DNA of 64,000 bases from Pleodorina starrii (taxonomy: Eukaryota > Chlorophyta > Chlorophyceae > Chlamydomonadales > Volvocaceae), in contig BRXU01000040.1 of the NCBI GenBank assembly GCA_030267565.1, positions 868,001-932,000 on the forward strand, in the 5' to 3' direction. The notes below the pieces were generated by a model. That model worked only from the letters and a program-made list of their open reading frames with translations, did no database searches and was not told the DNA's origin. The stretch's first letter is position 1. Each line of letters starts with the position of its first letter. Positions 1 through 10,350 of this stretch are shown here, piece after piece. The translations under genes and the position numbers were made by a program.

Positions 1-204
1 GGGCTGGCTACTGTAGGTTTTCCACTTGGGTATCGGCGTGCCCAGCCTGGGCAGTCGTGGGTCCGCATCACCACATTCTTACCATCTCTATGGCATTGCG
101 GTTTGCTGGGCTGGGCTGCTTCATGGGTGCGGCGAGGTCCTGTGCCGAGCCTGGGAAGCCGCAGCTGGCCCTGAAACTCACCGCCGCCGCCGCCGCCGCC
201 GCAG
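1..204 (+). other. intron or upstream part of the first gene
   Basis: No coding exon could be identified here. The stretch ends in a (CCG)n tract and CAG at 202-204, a good splice acceptor for the exon that begins at 205. The gene therefore enters the window from the left. Confidence 0.5.
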
Positions 205-1568
205 GACTTTGAGGACAAGGAGTACAACGTCAAGGCGGGGCGCGGCTACTGGCAGCTGGGCAAGCTGGGCCCGGACCTGGAGACGGAGGAGCTGCAAGCC
301 AAGGTTTGTTGGGCATGTTGGGCAGGTGCCGTAGTCGAGGCTGCGGCCGCGGTAGGCCGCGTTGGGCAGCGACGGAGGCCTCTGGTGCAAGCACAGGGGC
401 AGACGAGCGGGCGCAGGCAGGGGGAAGCATAGGGGCCTGCGGAGTAATAAGAATGAGTCTGCAGCGGAGGAACGTTGGCGACCCGCGCAGGCGCGGCGCA
501 TGGGGAAGGTGGAGCATAGGGGGGAAGAGCATAGGGAGGCAGGAGCTTGGGGGTCAAGCAGGAGTATGGCGACAGGAGCGCGGCAGCAGAGTGGTCTGAG
601 GGGTGTCAAATGCAGGCCGGGAACAGCGGGGGGCAGGAGCGCGTCGCGGCGGGGGTCTGTGTCGTATCCATTGGGGCTGCTCGTTTTGAGAGGATGCTTG
701 CTTCGCTTGACCCCCTCCGCTGGACCACAGCGAGAGGCGAAGGAGCGGATCAAGAAGATGGCGGAGCAGGTGCGCGAGGACAACGCGCGGAGAGCCAACA
801 GCCGCGCCAAGCAGCGGCCCGCCGGCGAGCCGCCGGCGACGGCCGCCTCGGGCGGTGGAGGCGGCGGCGGCGGTGGTGCCGCCGGTGGCGGCGGCGGCGG
901 CGGCGGTGGCGCGGTGAGCAGCCCGGGTCCTCGGGAGCCCAAGGAGAAGGAGCTGAGCGCGCGGGAGCGGGCGCTTCAATTCGCGAAGAACATTCCCAAG
1001 CCGGAGCTGAAGCCGCAAAAGAAGCAGCTGGCGGCGTCGCAATCCGGAGGGGAGGCGGTACGTGCTGTGCGTGCTGCGCCGCGTGGGGTGTTGATGTGTT
1101 GCGGATGCAGCGGTCTCCAGAGCTTCGGGAGGGTAGAGCGCCGGCGGGCCAGCGGGCCGGGTGGAGCGTCGGGAAGGGGTGTGATGCTGGCAGTGGCAGT
1201 GGCGCCAGCCAGCGGCAACTGGAGCTGGTGAGGGCCCAGTTAAGGTCCGGGTTGTACTGAACACGGTACACGGGTACAAGGTCGTCTTGTGTATGTGGGA
1301 GGGAGAGAGGGAGGGAGGGCGTCCGCCGGTCGCGCTGAGGAGTTCGTTGCTGAGGGGTTCGTCCGCCCCCACCCCCACTCGCTGGCGCTTGACGCTGCCC
1401 TGCCCTGCCCTGCCCCCGCGGTCCTCCCGACCCCGCGCCGCGCGCCCCACCTCGTGACAGGGAGACGATGCGCCTGTACTCAGCGAGCTGGAGATGTTGG
1501 AGCGGCAGCACCAGGAGCGGCAGCAGCAGGTGGACAAGATCCGCGCGGAGCTGGCGCGCATCCTCTAA
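205..1568 (+). CDS. 3' end of a charged coiled-coil protein gene (three exons, 5' partial)
   Basis: Exons are 205-303, 731-1057 and 1461-1568. All joins are phase 0, with CAG acceptors and GT donors, and the stop is TAA at 1566-1568. The visible 177 residues start with a segment containing GYWQLGKLGPDLETEEL. A lysine/arginine/glutamate-rich helix follows (KERIKKMAEQVREDNARR). Then come two glycine runs (about residues 61-80), the motif ERALQFAKNIPKPELKP, and a short C-terminal coiled coil (LEMLERQHQERQQQVDKIRAEL). Phase-perfect joins and the change from simple-sequence intron to charged, non-repetitive exon support a real gene. The LGPD...KRE...QVRE.N pattern and the AKNIPKP motif faintly recall ciliary Jhy-type proteins. 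That is a memory-based guess, so no function is assigned. No TGTAA signal was found downstream. Confidence 0.6.
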
Positions 1569-4500
1569 TACCGGTACATAGACCGCGGCAGTCGTGGTCA
1601 GCGCGTAGCGTAGCGAGCGCGGAGCTTGGCTGTTGCACGCACCCCTGCAGCGCGCGAGGCTGCTCCTCCCGCGCTTCCGCTTGCCGCGAGCCGTAAATGC
1701 CTCCTCGCCGATGCCTATTGCGGGCAGATAGATGAGCGCAGCTGTGGGCTGGTCTGGTCAGGCCAGGGCTGGCCTGACCTGCCGGGAGCCGAATACCTTG
1801 GTAGCTGTGGACTTGCTCTCATCACTGGTGTGTGTGCACTGCACAGGTGCACTCGGGTCTGCGTGCGCTGTCCGGAGGTAGAACGTATCCAGAGATAGGG
1901 TAGGAGGCAAGTGTCCTTGCTTGGGGAAGAGTGGGAGAGCCAGTGTCCTTGTTTATGGGGAAGAGTGGGGAGCGGTACTGTGCTGCGCTGCGGCGCCGTG
2001 GTTTGCGCACATTGACCGTGCGCGCCAAACGGTCTGATTGCCGTGATTGCCGTACATAATGGGTCGTGAGGCGGCGTGCGGGTCTCGTTTGCCCTTTGGG
2101 CGGTGCCAGCGGCGGGGGTCAGGGGGCCGGCGGCGGGGGGCTGTACGAGCAGAGCAGGGATGTGGCAGGTGCGATGCGTGCTGTTCAAGGGGGGGGGTCA
2201 GGGTCCCCATTTGCCCCGCGTTCTATGGCATATGGTGGGGACTAAGATAGCCGCGGTCTGCTCGGGCAGCGGCAGCACCGACTGAGCGTCGCGCGGGCGT
2301 GTGAGGACACGAGGCGAGTTCAGGTTCGAAGAACCGGGCCCGGATACCGGTAGGCGTGTGTGGACGGTTACGGCACTGGTGTGACGTCTAAAGCAGAAAC
2401 GCGAGCGGATGAGCGCGAGGGCTCGGGCGGTTTGCCTCTGAAGGGTGTGATTGAGACGGCGATGCGTGGGTGCTTCTCACAAAGTGGGCAGTGGCGAATG
2501 CTGCACAACGGCGGGCGTGGCTTTCATTCGCCACACTGCGACGACGCATGTGTACGGCATGTGCAGTTAGGAAGCCTCGTCGTACCCATATACGGTACCC
2601 ATTATGGTGTCGCCATGCCAGGGAAAGGTGTCCCAACTTGGCCGCTTTGGCCCTCGGAGTTGTTAGGCGGCGTCCCGACAGCAAGCCCAGGGAGCGCCCC
2701 CTAAGGTCCGTAATGTGGCAGCGGTAGTTAGTCAGCTATATGAAATACGTACCCAAGTCGCTGGAAGGGAACACAATGAATACGAACGCCCTCCGTTTCC
2801 CTGAGCCTGCCCTTAGCCGGCATAGCAAAGCTGAGCCGGTGGAGGGAGACTAAGCCCGCCAGGCGGCGGGGGGTCTACAGCGGATGAAGGGGAGTGGGGG
2901 GCCGGACAATCGGCGCCCTTCCTTTCCGCAGACGAGCTGAGGCGTGGCCTCCCTGGTGACGTGGTACGTCGCGCATTTACGGCAATGCCCTTCATTACAT
3001 GGCGGTGTGCGCTGGATGCGGCGTCCCCTTGCAGTGGGGGGAAAACAAAAGCGCGTCCAGGAAGCCCTGGCCGCACACGCCTTGTCCTCAGTGTCGTACC
3101 ACCCACACGCGCACCCGCACACAACCGCAATACGCAAAGCCCGCGCACATACATACATACTCAGTATCCACGACGCGCACGACACACAGGGGGGGAGCGC
3201 ATTCCGCAGCAGTGCGTATTTATGTGCGTGTTTTATTGGGGATCCCCGCGGGCCCGCCCTTTCCCAACGGCCATCAAACGAAACAAACCACCCAGCCACC
3301 GCCGTCTCTTTAAGCACTCAAAACGTCCCGGCCCAAGCACTCTGGCAGCACGGCCAGGGGCACCCAGCTCCGAAACACCGGCAAGTTCTGTACGGCCGGG
3401 GCCCAATGCAGCTCGGTAAGCCCACAGTAATACCACACACCCTAACCAACCGCAGCGGCCGCCCAAGCCGCCCGCCTTGCCCAGTCCGCTTCCACCCCCG
3501 ACCGACCCACACATCGGCACTGGACACACGGGCTTCGACGAACGACTCGACGGGCTCGCACACCCCGCCTCCGCCTCCGTCATCGCCCGCTGCGATCGCG
3601 CCCCAGAGCCAGTGGCGGAGCGTCCGGCGCCTCAGAGGCTCCTGGCCAGGGCGTTTGGAGCCCGCTGCGTTTATTTCGTAATACACACACACGCACTCCC
3701 CACGCACACACACACGCGCAGTCCCGACCGTATGCCGCCGCGATGCGGCAGAGCCAGGAGCGCTGCCCCGGAGGGGCAAATTCCGCACACCACCGCCTCT
3801 CCCCCCACCCCACCGTGTCCCACAAACCAATCACCACAAATGATGACGGGTCATCCATCGACCCGATGGAAAGATGGCCTTGCGAACTGCAAGCCACCAT
3901 CAGACTGGGTGCAATCAGCGGCACCCCCCTCACACCTTCCTCCTTCCAACCTCCTCCTCTTTATCCCCGCGTCCACGGTCGAGCAGGTCATGCGAGAGGT
4001 CCTCCGCGCCGGAAGACCGGAAGGGGCAGGGCCTGTGTGGGGGACAGTGCCGTGCGGTGCCACGTGGAGCCTGGGGCAGCCGGCACAGCACGCAGCAGGC
4101 ATCACTGCATCTCGACGGATTCGAACCCGCACCAGTCGTTCTGTCACCTGGACAGGTGACGTCTTGCTGCCGGTAATCAGACAGGTCCGACGAAGCAGTA
4201 GCAGCAGGTAAGACGCGATTTTGAGGAAAATGTTCCACATAGCGCAAGCGACACGGCATTGCCATTCTTCCCAGATCACGAGCGACATCGTTTCGAGTGA
4301 CAACTGACTCTCGGACAGCAGGCGACGGCATTGTAGTTTCAGACGGTCCTGCTTTTTGGCACGCAAAACACAAACACAAACAACGATTTGGTGCCTCGTT
4401 CCGGGCGCTGATACGGCATTAGCTGGCTGGCTGGCTAGGACGCCACCCCACCCCCTCCGTGCCTGTGCCTGCTACGTCGAGACATGCCCCAAGCGCATGC

Positions 4501-5555
4501 CGATGCATATGTTTGTACGGGCCGGCCGAACACGAAAGCTTCTGCGCAGCACCGCTGCCCCCTCCCCCATCTCCCCCCCCCAGGCCGCCGAGAGATCCAG
4601 ATCCATCATGCACGTGACTGACAACACCGATTCCCACACCGACCCCGACAGCGCTTTCCCTCGCACAGCCGCCGCTTCTCCTCCCGTCGCCGCGTCCTGC
4701 TCCGCGCGCGTGTCGCCCTCCGCGTGCCACCGCACGCGCCGCTCTCTCCCTCTCAGACCCCTCTCCCCCCACGGCCTTGCCCGGAAGCTCCTTCCTTTAC
4801 CCGCACCTTCCCCTTTCACGCAAGGATAAAGCAGGGCGACCTCACCTTCCCCTTTCGTGTTGATTCAGCCTCCAGCCCTCCCACCCACAAACCCCACAGC
4901 CGCCGCCAACCACCACCACCACCACCTCCACCGCCGCTCACCACCGCCGCCCCCACCCAACCTCCGCTGGCCATCGACCCCCTCCGCCCCCACCACCCAA
5001 ACCCAAACCAACATCCAGCCATCCACCACCACCACCACCACCCGCCCAACTCGACCACCGCCCCGGTACCCGTCACCACGCTCCGGCGCCTCCCCGCCCG
5101 CCGCCTCCTCCTCATCACTCCAGGAACACGTCCGTAGAGACCGCGCTCCCTCCCTTCCCACCTCGCACCTCACACCGCACTGGATGCCCTCCCTCGCACC
5201 CTCCCTCGCCCCGCCCCGTTCCATCACTGCTTCCCACCATTGCGGTGAAAGCTCTTACCATTCCACCGTTATCGCGCTGCCCGCCGATAAGCCCCCGCCC
5301 CCTGCCAACCGTGCGACGATGCGATGCTCAGCGAAAGAAACTGCCGTCGCTCCGTCGCTGTGCGATCCGCACCTCTCTCCCTGGAATACCGGTAAGGCCC
5401 CATTGACCCCCCATTGACCCCCCAATGGACAGGTCGGCCAACAGGTGCCCATGGAAGCCGGCCCCTAGGTCCCCGGCAGCGCCTCAGCAACGCAGCACCC
5501 ACCCGCCACCCGCCACCCCGGCTCGAGCTGGGGACCACACCCCGCCCCGCCCCCA
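1569..5555. other. no convincing gene
   Basis: Long open frames occur on both strands, but they are typical of GC-rich simple sequence: proline/histidine/arginine-rich, not ending at splice sites and unlike any family I recognise. About 4860-5100 is CCA/CAC-rich. A perfect Pol III B-box-like string lies at 4117-4127 (minus). Otherwise nothing was seen. It probably holds 3' UTR of the first gene and intergenic DNA. Confidence 0.5.
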
Positions 5556-5560
5556 TTACA
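5556..5560 (-). terminator. TGTAA poly(A)-type signal of the PP2C gene
   Basis: TTACA on the plus strand reads TGTAA on the minus strand, about 290 bases after the phosphatase stop codon. TGTAA is the usual polyadenylation signal in volvocalean algae. Confidence 0.5.
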
Positions 5561-5851
5561 CGCAAGGGGTGGGGTGGGGTGGCGGCGGGGTGCTGCCGGG
5601 GCATCCCCCGGCGCGACGAGGGCGGAATGCGCTGCCGCTTCCGCTGCCGCCACTGCCACGACACCGCCACGGCCGCCGCCGCCACCACCGAAGGGGGACC
5701 CATCCTACTGCCGCCGCTGCCGCCGCCGCTGCCGCCGCAACAGCCTAGCCGCCGCTGCGCACGCCCCGCTGCGGCCGCCACCCTCCGGGGCTGCATGGCT
5801 GCCACTGCAGTTGAGAGGCGGCGCTGGCGGTGGCGGCGGCGGTGGCGGCGC

Positions 5852-8800
5852 TCAGGCCGCGGGCTCCATAGGAGCCGCAGGCGCGGCCGCCGCCGCCACC
5901 ATGTCCTCCGCGCCGCCGCTGCTGCTGCCAGCGGACACGGCGATGGCGGGGGGCACCGCGGCGACGACGGTGGCGATGGCGGTGGCGGTGGCGGTGGGGC
6001 TCGCGGTGGGACTGTCCGCCGTACCCGTTGCCGTCGCTGCGACGGCGCCGCCAGAGGCCACAGTCATCATCGAGGCCTTCACCGCGTCGTTGAACTGCGG
6101 GGGAGTGGGAGGTCGGGAGGGCGGGGTGAGGGCAAGGGGAGGGAAGGCTCCGGCCTACACGAGGATATGGACACCCCCCCACCACTGGGGGGTAAACCTA
6201 AAGGAGCATATCACTCCCTGACCCTCCAACCACTACCACCACCACTATCACCACCATCTTCCCCCTCCCTTCCTGCCTCCCTCCCACCCTCCCTCCCTTT
6301 CCCCCCTCACCTGCACCACCACCACCGTGACGTTGTCGTGAGCGCACCGCTGCGGCTGCATCGCCTCCGCCACCAGACCCTCCGCCACTGCGCCCAGCGT
6401 GTGACGCAGGTTGAGCCGCCGCTGCACATACGCAACCACCTGCTCGCAACCACCAACCACCAACGGCCAACGGGCAAACAGGGATGCGGCCAGCAAGGGG
6501 CAATCAAGTAATGACGAGACCGCAGCGGTGACACACCGCCACCACGGATGGGGATGGGGTTGGGGATGGGGGCACCCGTTCATTATGCGAGTGGCCACTA
6601 GGGCCCCCACGCAGCAGCAGCAGCTGCAGCGCCTTGCTGCCAGTACGGTTGTGGTAAATACGATGGAAGCAACAACAACAACAGCACAAGAGAGAGAGTG
6701 TGTGTGTGGGACAACCGCGCAGAACGCAAAAAGAAAAGTGGAGAGGCCAGGCAGAACCGAGCCGACCCAAATCGACCCGAGCCAAACCAAACCGACCCCC
6801 ACCGCGCCCCGAGCCCTGCCCCGACCTGCTGTTCCGGCAGCGCGTTCCACAGTCCATCACACGCCAGCACCATGAACGTGTCGTGGCGTGTGAGCGTTAC
6901 GGAGCGCACATCGGGGTCAGGGGACACCTGCTGCTCACTGGCGGAGAGGGACTTGTCCTGAGGGGGGGATGGGGGTGGTGGTGGGGGGGGGGGGATGGGG
7001 CAGGGAAGGGGCAGGGAAGGGCGCGGGAGGGGGTGGGGGGTAGGCGCGTGGGGAAAAGGAAAACAGCCCGAATTAGCAATAAGCGGTGACTGGCCGACAT
7101 AAGAGGACGAGGGAGGTTGGTTGAGCGGGTGGGTGGGTGGGAGGGAAGGGGGAGAGCAGGGGCGCAGGGTAGAGTGTGGGAGGGTGGGGAGGGTCGATAC
7201 AGGCCCTCTTGGCTGTCCGATGACTCAAGCCGAACGAAATCACGCCCACCAACCCCACCACCACGCCCACCACCACCTGTTGCTCCTCTGAGCCTACCAC
7301 GGTCGAGCCGCTGCCACCATTCGGGCCCCGTATGGGAGCCCCTGCCCCCGCTCCAGCCCCTGCCTTCCGCAACCGGCTGCACCCCCCCCAAAAAACAAAA
7401 CACTCGCACACAAGGCCGCCTTCCCACACCCCGTCCAGCGAGTGCCTCGGCCCCACCCCCCCCCCATTCCCGTGGGTACCTGTTTGAAGGACGCGTCTCC
7501 CAGCGCCCGGCTGATATTGAGGTTGGCGTTCACACGGCCCCACACCACGAAGCCACCGGCCTGAGAGGGGGGACAAGGGGGGAGAAGGGGGACGTGGACG
7601 TTAACGTGGGCGGCTGGAGGGCCCCGTCTTCGGGGACAGGGCGGAGGCGGTTGTCTCGTGTCTCGCAGGGGGAAGCCCCCCCCAGGGGGGGGGGAAAGCC
7701 CCCCCCAGGGGGGGGGGAAAGCCCCCCCCAGGGGGGGGGAGCGGGACGCTTTGCCCGGCCCGGCTTCGGGCGGTGCCACCCGTCGTCCGGTGGGTGCCCG
7801 GCCACTTTGCTTCCTGGCTCCGAGTCCCCCTCTCCTCCGCCCTGCCTCCATCCCGCCTACTCTCCCCGCCTCCCTCCAGCGCTCAACACACATCGCACTC
7901 CCCCCCTCCCTCCTCCCCTCCCCTCCCCTGCCCTCCCCTCCCCCTCACGTTCTGTATCCGCGCCCGCTCCTTGGGGTCGTCCGGCTTGTGGTCATTAGTC
8001 AGCACCTGTGCCGTACCCGCATGACTCAGCACGCAGCGGCTGTCGCCCACCCCCGCCACCCACAGCCGGTCGCCGCGCACCAGCGCCACCGTGGCGGTGG
8101 CCCCCGCCAGGTGCGCCTCGGCGCAGGCCAGCGCGCGGTTGTCCAGCTCGAAAAAGGCCTCGCGCAGCCCCTCGCCCACATCGTCGCGCTGGTAGGCGGG
8201 GCTGGAGCGCACGGCGTCGACCTAGCAAAGGAAGGGTGGATGGAGGGGAGGGAGGGAGGGAGGGAGGGCGGCAGGGAAGAGGGGAGGGAGGGAAGAGGGG
8301 AGGGAAGGGAGGGAGGAGGGGAGGGAGGGGAGATACGAAGGGTGAGTGGTGAACAACGAAAGGAAAGAAGATCGAGCGCAGCGGCGCGCGGGGGGGGGGC
8401 CGAGAACCCGGGGGCCCGGGGAGGGTGCAGGAGCGAGAGGAGCGCGCGCATGCCCCCCCCCGCCGGACGAGCCGTAGCCGTTCCGCCCCGCCAAGCACTG
8501 CCAAGCTTCCCCACCCCGCAAGAGTCTCAAGAGCCAAGCCGCGGCATGCGAAGGCGCACCGGGGCAGCAGCTCTGCTTTGCACCAACGAAATGCCGGGCC
8601 TCCCCCCCGCCCCGCCATCAAACCCGCCGCACAACGCAGCCCTCCCCCCCCCCACATCCCCCCATACACACACACCCAACCCACCACGTGCACTGCGCAC
8701 AGATCGGCCACCTGGCGACCTGCGGCCAAGAGAACAGAAGCAGCCAACCAGCCAGTCAGTCAGCCAGAGGCAGAAGGATTGTTCAACCACTGTGAGATGC

Positions 8801-9049
8801 CAATGCCAATTAAGTTACCGGTTGCAGCAGCAGCCAGCCCACCGACACCCCATGCTCTCTCCACATCTGCCACCTGCCCGCTGCACATGCGGACAGCCGT
8901 CATCGTCCCTTCCGCCCCCCCCACACACACGATCCGGCGGGACCCCGGCAGCGGCGTAACCCGTCCCTACCGCCGTGCCCGTCAAAGACGCCGAACAGAG
9001 CCGTCCCCGTTGCGGGATCGAGCTCCAATTCCACCGCGTGTGCATCCTC
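5852..9049 (-). CDS. PP2C-family (PPM) Ser/Thr protein phosphatase, seven exons, 5' end unresolved
   Basis: Minus-strand exons in order are 9049-8971, 8719-8688, 8221-7949, 7560-7480, 6957-6826, 6439-6311 and 6094-5852. Phases are consistent at every join. The product is 322 residues as joined, the size of a single PP2C domain plus a tail. Family motifs appear in order: EDAH at the start, DGHGG (23-27, metal-binding Asp), GDSR (96-99), DHKPDDPKER, an AGGFV..WGRVN segment, SRALGD (145-150), ACDGLW (Asp189, metal) and HDNVTVVVVQ (Asp234). All metal-ligand aspartates are present, so it should be an active Mg/Mn-dependent phosphatase. The last 80 residues are an Ala/Thr/Pro-rich tail. The usual N-terminal strand before MEDAH is not placed. 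The frame stays open upstream of 9049 (FDSSPQ precedes EDAH), so the exon may extend, or a CAG acceptor at 9051-9050 may begin it. No targeting sequence is visible. Confidence 0.88.
7671..7740. repeat. tandem C-run/G-run palindromes in a PP2C intron
   Basis: Three to four near-copies of a unit of about 25 bp, consisting of a C run, AG, a G run and AAG. Each unit is self-complementary. It lies in the intron between the exons 8221-7949 and 7560-7480. Confidence 0.7.
8222..8345. repeat. GGGA/GGAA purine tract in a PP2C intron
   Basis: Low-complexity (GGGA)n and related purine repeats on the plus strand, inside the intron between exons 8719-8688 and 8221-7949. No other signal. Confidence 0.7.
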
Positions 9050-10350
9050 CTGCGGGGACGAGTCAAACCGGGCGGCCGCGGCGCCATTGGCGAGGCAAGC
9101 CGAGAATTTTTCAGCGCGCGTGAGGCAGCATCCAGTTGCGGTGTTTGAGGTGCTCTGTGTGGACCCCGGGGGCTTTATTCTGCGCCATTTTCCGGGCTTG
9201 ACCAAGTGCTTCGGCTGTTCCGCGTGCATCGAGCAGGGCCATGTGCGTGGCAAAAGCGGCCTTTCGCGACACGCATGATCGTCAGCAGGCCCGATACAGC
9301 TCATCCCCAGGAACGAGCTAGCTGAGCAGGCGGCAAAGCCACGAGACGGGGTGGATTGGGTTCGCCGCGGCTTTGAAACCATGTAGGGGTCACGATGTGA
9401 CAAGTGGGCAAGGGCCATCACGTGGTCCCGACACCCGTGCAGAATCTTTCCGGTAGGAATGTGTCCCAGACAGCTGCTGCAACCATGTCGCACGCAAGCG
9501 GCCCGGAGCCAGTGCCATGAGTAACGCACCATGCCTGTCCGGTGCCCCTGTGTACAAGCGAGGCCATACGACAAATGCTCGTTGCCTCCTTCACTTGAAT
9601 GCTGCGAACACGGGGCAGGGAAGATTTGGGGCTCCGAGGGAAAACCACGAAAGTTTCGCAGCAGGTACTCCCAACACCACGGCAAAAGTGGGCTCGGAAC
9701 TCGTTGATCCTTCTCACCACAGTATGATCTTCGCCGGGCACAATATGTATAACGGCAGACTTCAACCCGCCAACGCGACCCTGAAGAAGGGGCCCTTCCG
9801 GCAAGGTTGCGGCTTCGCTTCGCTCCTTGATTTCGGAAAAGCTAGCTGGTGGTCCAATCCCTGCTTGAGCCATGCTACCGAGCCGGCGACGCTTGGCAGC
9901 CGCACTGTCGCCCGGAGCCGGCTGAGAGGAGCTCTTCGTTTCGTAAACACCTTGAACAGCACAGATTGGAGGAATAAGAGCTCTTCAGCAGTCCGAGGGT
10001 TCCCTACTTGTGCTCCACTGTTGAGGGGGCGTTCGGTAACAAGCGTAGTATTCTCCTATCGATGATGTCGGTTCACGTGCTACTAAATTTTAATATACAA
10101 GGACGCATAAGGCAAACGATGACGAAAAAAGCCCAGGCCGATACAGAATTAGTGTCCGGATACGAAAGGCCTCCGATGAACCGCAGGAGAGTGCTTGCCT
10201 CCGATGCAATCGCAACACGTAAACGTAGGATTCTGTATAACAAATATAGCTTAATGATAGCGCTCTCTTGCTAGAAACACAATGACATGCGGAGTCAGCA
10301 CCGGTCGTGACTTTTGGTTTGTTTGACAAGGTCTTCTCAATCAATCGCCG
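9050..10350. other. divergent intergenic region between PP2C and TRM5
   Basis: This separates the minus-strand phosphatase from the plus-strand TRM5 start, so both promoters and the missing phosphatase 5' exon should lie here. GC falls toward 10050-10300. No TATA box or other element could be assigned with confidence, and short open frames here show no family features. Confidence 0.5.

Noticed and set aside
7658..8959. 433-codon plus-strand frame
   Set aside because: It is antisense to phosphatase exons and through purine-rich introns. The minus strand carries the full set of PP2C motifs.
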